Below, in pieces: positions 1 to 6,503 of a stretch of 41,177 nucleotides of DNA; within the stretch, counting starts at the first letter, position 1; the number at the start of each line of letters is the position of its first letter. Origin of the DNA: Thermodesulfovibrionales bacterium (lineage in GTDB: Bacteria; Nitrospirota; Thermodesulfovibrionia; Thermodesulfovibrionales; SM23-35); NCBI GenBank assembly GCA_031082155.1, contig JAVHLL010000006.1, positions 64,952 through 106,128 of the forward strand. The letters are read 5' to 3'. The position numbers were made by a program, and so were the translations under genes. Below the pieces are notes generated by a model. It was given only the letters and a program-made list of their open reading frames with translations, did not search any database and was not told the origin of the DNA.

Positions 1-38
1 AGCTTTGCCACGTCCCCAGCCGTCAAATATTTTTCCAT
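1..38 (-). CDS. Partial helix-turn-helix protein (N-terminus only)
   Basis: Only the first twelve codons are in the window, running off the left edge on the minus strand. They read MEKYLTAGDVAK, which resembles the start of excisionase/MerR-type helix-turn-helix proteins ('YLTxxDVAKLL'). The ATG at 36-38 has a strong ribosome binding site (GGAGG, seven bases upstream). Inference: an element-borne DNA-binding protein or excisionase. Too short to be sure of the family. Confidence 0.55.
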   Translation of the reverse strand, partial: MEKYLTAGDVAK

Positions 39-45
39 TCACTGA

Positions 46-70
46 CCTCCTAATACATAAATGCATTCAG
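46..70 (-). promoter_or_regulatory. Shared island motif, copy a
   Basis: On the minus strand this reads CTGAATGCATTTATGTATTA followed by GGAGG. The same core, ATGCATTTAT then TAG and GAGG, recurs at 1926-1949 (minus) and 10061-10084 (plus), always upstream of and pointing toward a gene of the element. Here it runs directly into the ribosome binding site of the partial helix-turn-helix gene. Likely a promoter or operator recognised by an element regulator (inference). Confidence 0.45.
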
Positions 71-150
71 AAAGATAATTTTTTTAGAATATTTAACGGC
101 GCTTTGATATTTCTAAAAAAATGTGTAAGGCCAATCTAATTGAATAAGAT

Positions 151-1125
151 TTACCTGCCCGAGGAGTTACTTGCGGGCGGACCCGGTTGCATCGTCAAAG
201 AGGGACTATTCTTGCTTGCTGACAAGCTATGTTCCAAACTCTGCTTCTCTTTTTCACTGTCGTAATAGTATACGTTGTGGCTTGTATCGTAAATCAAATC
301 ATGAATTCCGATGAAGTCTTTCCCCCAGTAGCTCCGGATTACCCAACCATCCAGGTAGAACTTTTTGTGATAACAGGCCAATACGAGTTCACTTAGTTCC
401 CTGGAAATCCTCTGTGCTTCATCGTCAAATACAAATATGTTATACAGATGGTTATAGCAGATATCTTTCTCAATGAACGTTTGACCGTTGTTTTCTGTAG
501 AAAACGAAACAAAGACCCATAACAGATAGATGTTATTTTCCCGGTAGTAATTTTCCCGTCCAACGACCGTACTCAGGAATGTTCGGGACCGCTGAATTTC
601 GATGACAATTTCTTTATCACTGAACTTTGCGAATATATCGGGTCTCCGCCACCTCCGGCGATTATTGTAATGCCTGTGAACTCCTTCGACTCTGACGTCC
701 AAAACTGCCTTATCCATGCACAAATGATTTCCGATTGATTCTTTCAGCTCTCTATGTTCCCTACTTTCCTGAGCACCCTTGAATTGTAGTGCCCTTATTC
801 TTGCTTCGGAAAGACGTGATTTTTTGCATTTTACAGGACATGTGCCGCTGTTATGGACATGTTGAAAGTAAAATATTCTCACACCGGCCATAAAACTGAT
901 GAGCTTCACCGGCTGTTTACAGTAGTAGCAGACACATTCAGCATTGCCGGACTGAATTCCCTGTTCGATTCTGTATCTCATCTTGTGGAGTTCTGACTCG
1001 TCTTCATCATATTTCCTGAGGAGTGAGTTAACATCTACTACTGACCCATTCTTTGGAAATCTAATGATGTCTATGCTTCTCTTTATGGGTTCTTTCTTTG
1101 ATATATTTTCTTCTTTATCTTGCAT
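151..1125 (-). CDS. CoiA-like / DUF6035-type protein with zinc-finger and PD-(D/E)XK-like region
   Basis: A 324-residue protein that resembles DUF6035/CoiA-like proteins of mobile elements. An N-terminal Cys cluster (C64, C66, C69, with H89 and C96) looks like a metal-binding finger. It is followed by RRPDIFA (D163) and VIEIQRS (E176, Q178), the arrangement of a CoiA-type PD-(D/E)XK nuclease fold, with an aromatic FYR/NYYRENN-type stretch after it. It starts 13 bases after the stop of the replication-relaxation-like gene, so the two probably share a transcript. The true substrate is unknown; a DNA-processing role is inferred from the fold. The C-terminal 50 residues are low complexity. Confidence 0.65.
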   Translation of the reverse strand: MQDKEENISKKEPIKRSIDIIRFPKNGSVVDVNSLLRKYDEDESELHKMRYRIEQGIQSGNAECVCYYCKQPVKLISFMAGVRIFYFQHVHNSGTCPVKCKKSRLSEARIRALQFKGAQESREHRELKESIGNHLCMDKAVLDVRVEGVHRHYNNRRRWRRPDIFAKFSDKEIVIEIQRSRTFLSTVVGRENYYRENNIYLLWVFVSFSTENNGQTFIEKDICYNHLYNIFVFDDEAQRISRELSELVLACYHKKFYLDGWVIRSYWGKDFIGIHDLIYDTSHNVYYYDSEKEKQSLEHSLSASKNSPSLTMQPGPPASNSSGR

Positions 1126-1138
1126 ATTCCTACCCGTC

Positions 1139-1888
1139 TTACAACGTCAACTTTATCGGATTTTCAGAGAAATTCGTATGCCAATTACACTCGGGGAGAG
1201 CAGTGTAGAAAAATTCCTCGAAAGTAGTAAGATAAACATGTTTTGCGATCCTGGCTGCCTTCAGATACGACTTCAGCAGGCTCAACCGCTTTTGCGTGTT
1301 TATGATAACGAGGGGGGTGTCCTGGAAGTACTTAATCTTTCCGAGAAAATCCTTCCGAGAGATTGTTCCACAATCTACTTCAAGATTGAAGTCCAGTATG
1401 TGTTTATTATCCAGCCCTTGAATTGCGAATATGATGTCCGGCAAGTAAACTCCTTTCCGTAGCTTTTCAATTCTCCTAAGGCCATATTCAAATTGGAGAA
1501 AAGTCAGCTTATAGAGTTTCAGCTCTTCACTTTCTCTATGGATTTTCTTGGCTGCTCCGGCAACATAAAGATCATGCTTGATATTCTTCACATTGGGGTT
1601 GACCCACACATTGGACAGTTCTATCCCCTGATCGTTGGCAACGATCGAAGCAGAGTGACTAGTGAGCGCATATATGCGGTCGCTAACGATCGGACTGCTG
1701 ATCGACCTTATAAGATCCTCCTGCTCAAGTTTTCTCAGCCGTCTCTGCATTACCCTCTCCCGGGTCTTTGGATTCGAATCCGCAGTGTTGAAAAAATACT
1801 TAAAAATATTACCTACTGTGCACGGCCCAAGTGAAAGATGCCTAAGCAGCTCATGATCTCTTTCCGTGAGCAGCAACCCTTTTCTCAT
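1139..1888 (-). CDS. Replication-relaxation-like winged-helix protein
   Basis: The ATG at 1888 is preferred over an upstream in-frame start at 1945 because a GGGAGG ribosome binding site lies six bases before it. The 249-residue product begins with a winged-helix region (LLLTERDHELLRHLSLGPC, then RLRKLEQEDLIRS) and continues with HDLYVAGAAKKIHRE, LPDIIFAI and LEVDCGTISRKDF, the pattern of the replication-relaxation family, which occurs on plasmids and conjugative elements. Those proteins are thought to bind DNA in element replication or transfer. It is followed by the CoiA-like gene. Family assignment is from remembered patterns and is moderate. Confidence 0.65.
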   Translation of the reverse strand: MRKGLLLTERDHELLRHLSLGPCTVGNIFKYFFNTADSNPKTRERVMQRRLRKLEQEDLIRSISSPIVSDRIYALTSHSASIVANDQGIELSNVWVNPNVKNIKHDLYVAGAAKKIHRESEELKLYKLTFLQFEYGLRRIEKLRKGVYLPDIIFAIQGLDNKHILDFNLEVDCGTISRKDFLGKIKYFQDTPLVIINTQKRLSLLKSYLKAARIAKHVYLTTFEEFFYTALPECNWHTNFSENPIKLTL

Positions 1889-1925
1889 CGTATCCTCCCT
1901 ATACTTCTTTGTGTACCTATTTGTG

Positions 1926-1949
1926 CCTCTACTTAATAAATGCATCTAG
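1926..1949 (-). promoter_or_regulatory. Shared island motif, copy b
   Basis: Minus-strand reading: CTAGATGCATTTATTAAG then TAGAGG. It shares the ATGCATTTAT core and TAGAGG end, with identical spacing, with the copy ahead of the integrase. It lies about 38 bases upstream of the start of the replication-relaxation-like gene. Confidence 0.45.
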
Positions 1950-2165
1950 AAGGGGATTTTTTCGGACTTTGTTGCTTTTCGTCAAAAAAAGTTTTCTTTG
2001 ATCGGTTGGAATGCCTTTAATCCTAAGAATATTGATTCAAAATGAAGAAAATCTAACCCTATTTCAGAGTGCCATGTGTTCCCGGAGGCGAATCCTGAAT
2101 ACCATCGTCAAAGCATTGATTGAAAATCTATGGCCGAAGACATGGAGGGAACGCCTCTTATTGTC

Positions 2166-2194
2166 TTGTCAAAAAGACCGCTCCATAGTATACT
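2166..2194 (+). promoter_or_regulatory. Sigma-70-type promoter of mazEF
   Basis: TTGTCA (2166-2171), a 17-base spacer, then TATACT (2189-2194). Both hexamers are five of six matches to consensus with ideal spacing. The predicted start of transcription falls inside the palindrome just downstream. Confidence 0.75.
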
Positions 2195-2211
2195 TATTGT
2201 AGATACAATAA
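2194..2211. promoter_or_regulatory. Palindromic operator of mazEF
   Basis: A perfect inverted repeat, TTATTGTA-GA-TACAATAA, starts on the last base of the -10 box and ends just before the ribosome binding site. MazE/AbrB-type antitoxins bind such palindromes and repress their own promoter, so this is the likely autoregulatory site. Confidence 0.7.
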
Positions 2212-2223
2212 AGGAGGTAGAGC

Positions 2224-2466
2224 ATGAACACAAAGATACAGCAATGGGGAAATAGTCTGGCTTTGAGAATTCCCAAGGCATTTGCCGTGGAAGCAAATCT
2301 TCACAAGGGAGCAGTCGTTGACGTTTCCGAAGAAGGCGGTAAAATTATCCTCACTCCCGTCAAGAAAAGGAAATTTACTTTAGAAGGTTTATTGTCAGGG
2401 GTGACAAAGGAAAATATCCATGGTGAGATTAGCACTGGGAAGAGGGTTGGCAAGGAAATATGGTAA
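2224..2466 (+). CDS. mazE: MazE-type antitoxin (SpoVT/AbrB fold)
   Basis: An 80-residue protein whose N-terminus, MNTKIQQWGNSLALRIPKAF, is the typical AbrB/MazE swapped-hairpin DNA-binding domain; the C-terminal part would wrap and neutralise the toxin. A full AAAGGAGG ribosome binding site sits six bases upstream. Its last seven bases overlap the toxin gene, the usual translational coupling of this family. Expected to repress its own promoter through the palindrome at 2194-2211. Confidence 0.93.
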   Translation: MNTKIQQWGNSLALRIPKAFAVEANLHKGAVVDVSEEGGKIILTPVKKRKFTLEGLLSGVTKENIHGEISTGKRVGKEIW

Positions 2467-2804
2467 AACGGAGAGGTTTTATTCCCAATCGGGGGCATAT
2501 CGTTTGGATAGATTTTGACCCACAGTCTGGCCACGAGCAGGCAGGGAGGAGACCAGCCTTTGTAGTGTCTCCAGCTGCCTACAATGAAAAGATCGGTTTA
2601 GCCTTGTTGTGCCCTATAACGAATCAGGTGAAAGGCTATCCTTTTGAGGTTGCACTCCCAAAAGGGACAAGCGTATCGGGCGTCATTCTTGCAGATCAGA
2701 TAAAAAGTCTCGATTGGAAGAGCCGGAATGCAGAGTTTAATTGCAATGCTCCTTATGATGTCGTTAATCTTGTCATAGAGAAACTGGCTACACTTTTATC
2801 GTGA
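2460..2804 (+). CDS. mazF: MazF-type mRNA interferase toxin
   Basis: A 114-residue PemK/MazF-family toxin. The N-terminus RGHIVWIDFDPQSGHEQAGR followed by RPAFVVSP is the family signature, with the conserved Arg-Arg-Pro; the second half has CPITNQVKGYPFEV and SVSGVILADQIKSLDW, covering the catalytic Thr/Ser and the dimer strand. Known members cleave RNA at short sequence motifs when the antitoxin is lost. The pair probably stabilises the mobile element or acts in stress or phage defence (inference). Confidence 0.94.
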   Translation: MVKRRGFIPNRGHIVWIDFDPQSGHEQAGRRPAFVVSPAAYNEKIGLALLCPITNQVKGYPFEVALPKGTSVSGVILADQIKSLDWKSRNAEFNCNAPYDVVNLVIEKLATLLS

Positions 2805-2947
2805 CAATCCCCTGCTGACTTCAAGTGATGTTTTATTAATTAAGAAACACTACCACCACAAATGTGTGCAGCCTGAAGGAAATATAATTCTTTTCGGAGT
2901 ATCCTGACACCTCTCAATTAGTTAAATGTGTGCTAATCGTATTTTCT
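2805..2947. other. Intergenic spacer between mazF and the OMPDC operon
   Basis: AT-rich spacer between the stop of the rightward mazF and the stop of the leftward operon. I see a TTAATTAA palindrome near 2835 but no clear terminator hairpin with a T tract on either strand. Confidence 0.4.
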
Positions 2948-3670
2948 TTAGGAAGCTAATATTTCAAGTTTTAGTAATTCAATCATACTAGCTAAATCAT
3001 TATGCTGCAGAAATTTTCTTCCTAAAATAAGAAGATCTGCTCCAGCTCTTACAGCTTCTTGAGGTTTTATTGTTGTCTTATAAAAATCAGGAGGAACCCA
3101 TGAAGGCCTTATAAGAGCAGCTAGTAAAAAATCTTCCCTGCAAACTTTTCTTACCTTCGCGATCTCAAAGGCCGGTATCATAATACCATCAAAACCAGCT
3201 TTTTGTGAATTTATTGCTAAGAATTTTACATACGAAGAAAATGAATGGTTTACTCCCAGCTCTTCATTTAGGTTTTTTTGAGATAAACTTGAAAGAACAG
3301 TTACACCTAATATTATTGGTTTTTTAAGATTCTCTTTTAGGCAGAATTCAGACACTTTTCCTAAACTGTTTTTAATATTTTCAGCACCGATTGTAGAATG
3401 CACACTTATCATATAAGTACCTGCCTTTGCAGCATTTATGATTGCATTTGTGATCGTATTAGGTATGTCGTTAAGTTTAATATCCAGGAAAATTTTTTTA
3501 TCTAGTTTGTTAATTGCTTCGACAATATTTAAACCTGATGAAATGAATAGATCAAGTCCAACTCTGAAAATATTAATATGTTCGCGGAAAGTTTTTACAA
3601 CTTCTAAGGCAATATTATAATCTGATGTATCTAACGTAAGTATAATTCGTTCTTGCGGATTAATGAACAT
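2948..3670 (-). CDS. OMP decarboxylase-superfamily protein, compact paralogue 1
   Basis: A 240-residue (beta/alpha)8 protein of the orotidine-5'-phosphate decarboxylase superfamily. It keeps the first Asp (LTLD, D14), the catalytic D63-x-K65-x-x-D68 in FLDIKLNDIPNT, and the phosphate-loop end AGADLLILGRKF. The strand-2 Lys of OMP decarboxylases (usually KVG) is Arg here (FRVGLDLF, R36), and the usual 'GIRP' segment is LIRP. It is the last gene of the leftward operon, 22 bases after the cupin. Known family reactions are OMP to UMP, or sugar-phosphate aldol/decarboxylation in HPS and KGPDC. The actual substrate here is unknown. Confidence 0.8.
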   Translation of the reverse strand: MFINPQERIILTLDTSDYNIALEVVKTFREHINIFRVGLDLFISSGLNIVEAINKLDKKIFLDIKLNDIPNTITNAIINAAKAGTYMISVHSTIGAENIKNSLGKVSEFCLKENLKKPIILGVTVLSSLSQKNLNEELGVNHSFSSYVKFLAINSQKAGFDGIMIPAFEIAKVRKVCREDFLLAALIRPSWVPPDFYKTTIKPQEAVRAGADLLILGRKFLQHNDLASMIELLKLEILAS

Positions 3671-3692
3671 ACATCTTCCGTATTGGTTCAGA

Positions 3693-4064
3693 TTAAACTG
3701 CTTCTTCGATCAGTATCATGTCCGAAATCTGCCAAGATGGAGAGTTAATAGAAAGGAATCTTAACATTTTTTTATTACTTGTATTTCTCATTCGATGTTT
3801 TTTGCCGATAGGTATAGCTATACTATCTTCCGGCCTGACCCTATGCCATTTTCCATCTATCTCTATTTCACCTTCTCCATCAAGTATGAAGTATATCTCC
3901 TCCAACTTATTATGATAGTGCAGATTTGCAATTTCTCCAGGGCTAAAAATACATAAGGCAATTTCCACATTCTGCAGCTCCGAATTTTCAGTATCTAATA
4001 TCTTATAGATAATTCCCCCACATCCATCCTCAATCTTATTTAGAACTTGCCAGTTGATGATCAT
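3693..4064 (-). CDS. Small cupin-domain protein
   Basis: A 123-residue single-domain cupin. Motif 1 is visible as LHYHNKLEEIYFILDGEGEI (two His and Glu for metal binding plus the Gly-rich turn) and motif 2 as PIGKKHRMRN. Cupins of this size bind a metal and act as sugar or nucleotide-sugar isomerases, dioxygenases or ligand sensors. The gene overlaps the end of the upstream OMPDC-like gene by 29 bases, so it is part of the same translation unit. A role acting on the product of the neighbouring enzymes is plausible but not shown. Confidence 0.85.
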   Translation of the reverse strand: MIINWQVLNKIEDGCGGIIYKILDTENSELQNVEIALCIFSPGEIANLHYHNKLEEIYFILDGEGEIEIDGKWHRVRPEDSIAIPIGKKHRMRNTSNKKMLRFLSINSPSWQISDMILIEEAV

Positions 4065-4731
4065 ATTTCCTTAATCCCACTGAAATCATTTTATGGGCTG
4101 TCATTGCTGCCTCCCCTGGTGTCGTTCCTAATTCGTTAGGACTGTATATTGATCGTCCAATAATTTCGTAATCAGCACCTGCAGCGATTGCACTTCCAAT
4201 CTGAGGTCCTTGTATACCGATACCACATGAAATAATTATTAATCTATTATTTACTTTCTTTTTAATCGCTGATATTCTTTCGTGTTTAGTCCCGGGAACT
4301 TGAATACCATCACAATTAAGAGTCAATGCAAGCTCAATATACTCATCAGCCATTTCATCGGTGATCAATCCTGATGGATGCGTAAACTCTGTAAAAAGGA
4401 ATATCATTTTTGATTTAAAGATAGCTTTGCATGTTGATATAGTTTCATCTCCGACGGGCCCGCAAATGATCATTCCGTCAGCTCCATTTTCTAAGGCTTT
4501 TCTTGATAGTTTCTCCGATATGTATGGGATATCCATTAATTTTAAATCTACAATTAGCGGTTTATTAGTATATGTTTTTAATTCTTTAAGAATATTCCAT
4601 CCAAATTCGTAAAGAACCAAATTCCCTATTTTTATAGCCTCAATATAAGGCGCAACCTGTTTTATAACGTCAAAAAGTTGCTTCTTTTGTTCGATATCAG
4701 CCGCAAAGATAATTCCCTTAGATTCTAGCAT
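4036..4731 (-). CDS. OMP decarboxylase-superfamily protein, compact paralogue 2
   Basis: A 231-residue protein resembling the short archaeal-type OMP decarboxylases. All catalytic residues appear present: FAADIEQ (D12), AIKIGN (K34), VDLKLMDIPY (D62, K64, D67), a GIGIQGP segment where these enzymes bind phosphate, and AGADYEIIGRSIY near the end. It overlaps the paralogue upstream by 14 bases and the cupin downstream by 29. Of the compact members it looks most like a competent decarboxylase; substrate is inferred only. Confidence 0.82.
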   Translation of the reverse strand: MLESKGIIFAADIEQKKQLFDVIKQVAPYIEAIKIGNLVLYEFGWNILKELKTYTNKPLIVDLKLMDIPYISEKLSRKALENGADGMIICGPVGDETISTCKAIFKSKMIFLFTEFTHPSGLITDEMADEYIELALTLNCDGIQVPGTKHERISAIKKKVNNRLIIISCGIGIQGPQIGSAIAAGADYEIIGRSIYSPNELGTTPGEAAMTAHKMISVGLRKYDHQLASSK

Positions 4732-5554
4732 CTCCCTTTAAAAATCCGATCACTACACCAGTCATTGTCATGGATGTGGAAACAAAAATATTTACCAACG
4801 GTGGTTCTGCAATTTTTTTTATTGCGTCGGGCAACAATATTGTTAAAAGAAGACTTAAAATAAAGGCTACTCCTGCATATATTCCTATCTGGCCAAGAAG
4901 TTTTTTTACGTCCTGTTTGTCAAGAAGTCTTTGATATTCTCTGCCCTCCATAATAAGATCTGCCCCATGCTTTATCGCTTCATCTTCTTCATTTTTATTG
5001 GCTATTCCTACCGCAATTATTTTCGTTTTATCATTTACTCCATCTTTTACTGAATTCTTAATCAGTTGTATTCGTTCTGGTCGTTCCCCTGGGCCAATAA
5101 TACCTTCCAGCTGAAAATCTTTTGCCATTTTACAGAAATCTTCTAAATGCTCGCTTGTATAACCACCAGCATTATGGCTCATTTCAGAAACGAGATAAAT
5201 GTGTAAATAAGGAGTCCGAGCTTTAATATGTTTAATAACTTCTTTCCCAACAAAACCTTGTATGACAATACCATCCGCTCCTGCAGCGTAAACTTTTTCA
5301 GAAATGTCTGCGGCTATATGTGGAACGTCGGCGATTTTAAGATCACATATGATAGGAAGCTTTGTTATTTTCTTAAGCTCATTAATTATAGATAAGCCAT
5401 TATCTATGATACTAATAAGACCTATTTTAATTGCATATGTATGCCTTATTAAATCAACTCGCTGTTTTAATTTTCTTGCATATCTGAGCGCTGTTTTTCT
5501 TTTTTTCGTATCGATAGCACATATCTTATATTGTTCTCCGAAATTATTTACCAT
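4718..5554 (-). CDS. Membrane-anchored OMP decarboxylase-superfamily protein
   Basis: A 278-residue fusion. Residues 10-215 are an OMPDC-like barrel with CAIDTKK (D15), AIKIGL (K43), CDLKIADVPH (D71, K73, D76) and GADLIMEGRE. After the barrel come two hydrophobic helices, about 223-241 (IGIYAGVAFILSLLLTILL) and 253-272, ending with KGDARI. I know of no standard PyrF with membrane helices. It overlaps the type-2 PyrF gene upstream by seven bases and paralogue 2 downstream by 14. The barrel would sit in the cytoplasm on the membrane; the purpose is unknown. Confidence 0.8.
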   Translation of the reverse strand: MVNNFGEQYKICAIDTKKRKTALRYARKLKQRVDLIRHTYAIKIGLISIIDNGLSIINELKKITKLPIICDLKIADVPHIAADISEKVYAAGADGIVIQGFVGKEVIKHIKARTPYLHIYLVSEMSHNAGGYTSEHLEDFCKMAKDFQLEGIIGPGERPERIQLIKNSVKDGVNDKTKIIAVGIANKNEEDEAIKHGADLIMEGREYQRLLDKQDVKKLLGQIGIYAGVAFILSLLLTILLPDAIKKIAEPPLVNIFVSTSMTMTGVVIGFLKGDARI

Positions 5555-6495
5555 TTTAGAAGTTTTGCTTTCTGCAGTTCTTTATTTATTTCTTTATTCA
5601 TTCTTATTACTGCTTCTCGTGCTGCATCGGCAAATTCATGATCTTTAAATCTTTTGTCACTTTTAAAAGCATAATTTATGCTCCGTGAAGCAGCGATTAG
5701 AGCGCCATATCCATCTGTATTAAAGCAGTTTATAATATCAGAAGCTTTTCCACCTTGAGTCCCGTATCCGGGAACCAAGAAGTATGCTTGGGGCATTAGC
5801 TTTCGTAATATCTTTGCTTCCTTGGGGAAGGTGGCTCCGACTACGGCCCCAACGGAGCTATACCCTGAATTACCTTTACTATTGTTTCCCCATTCATTAA
5901 CGAGTCTCGCAACCATTTCATACAGTTTCAATCTTTTCCTATTGTATACTACCTCCAGATCTTGCAGATCCTTAGACGATGGATTAGACGTCTTTACTAA
6001 AACAAAAATACCTTTCCCATATTTATTCACATCATGCAAAAAAGGATTTATTCCATCGGCGCCAAGATAAGGGTTAACCGTAATAGCATCAACATCGTAA
6101 ATTGATACACTGTGAGTGGCCAGCTTTACTCTTCCAATGTGTCCCTCTGAATAGGCAGTGGCAGTCGATCCTATGTCGTTTCTTTTCGCATCTTCTATAA
6201 CAATCAACCCTTTTTGCTTTCCGTATTCAACGGTCTTTATAAAAGCCTTTACTCCTTCAATGCCATAGCGTTCATAGAATGCAATTTGAGGTTTTATTGA
6301 TGGCACAAGCTCATACACAGCATCAATGAGCTTACAATTAAACTCTGAAATGGCAGCTCCGACGCCCTTTATAGATACTGCGTAAGCTTTCCTGAGACTT
6401 TGAGGAAGCTTGTCATAATCTGGATCTAAGCCAACAATCACATGACTTTTTTTCTTTTTAATCTCTTTAATTAATTTATCGGCAAAATTTTTCAT
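5548..6495 (-). CDS. OMP decarboxylase, type-2 PyrF-like
   Basis: A 315-residue protein matching the longer 'type 2' PyrF group: VIVGLDPDYDKLP (D24), PSIKPQIAFYERYG (K68) and IEDAKRNDIGSTA (D102, K104, D107), with VVGATFPKEA and LVPGYGTQGG near the phosphate site. In that group the enzyme converts OMP to UMP in the last step of pyrimidine synthesis. It is embedded in an element-borne operon with three other OMPDC-like genes, so it may not be the housekeeping enzyme. It begins nine bases after the SAH-hydrolase-like gene. Confidence 0.85.
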   Translation of the reverse strand: MKNFADKLIKEIKKKKSHVIVGLDPDYDKLPQSLRKAYAVSIKGVGAAISEFNCKLIDAVYELVPSIKPQIAFYERYGIEGVKAFIKTVEYGKQKGLIVIEDAKRNDIGSTATAYSEGHIGRVKLATHSVSIYDVDAITVNPYLGADGINPFLHDVNKYGKGIFVLVKTSNPSSKDLQDLEVVYNRKRLKLYEMVARLVNEWGNNSKGNSGYSSVGAVVGATFPKEAKILRKLMPQAYFLVPGYGTQGGKASDIINCFNTDGYGALIAASRSINYAFKSDKRFKDHEFADAAREAVIRMNKEINKELQKAKLLKW

Positions 6496-6503
6496 TAGAT
6501 ACT

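Noticed and set aside
2011-2202. 63-residue rightward frame ahead of mazE
   Set aside because: It covers the mazEF promoter and operator, has no ribosome binding site and no recognisable motif.
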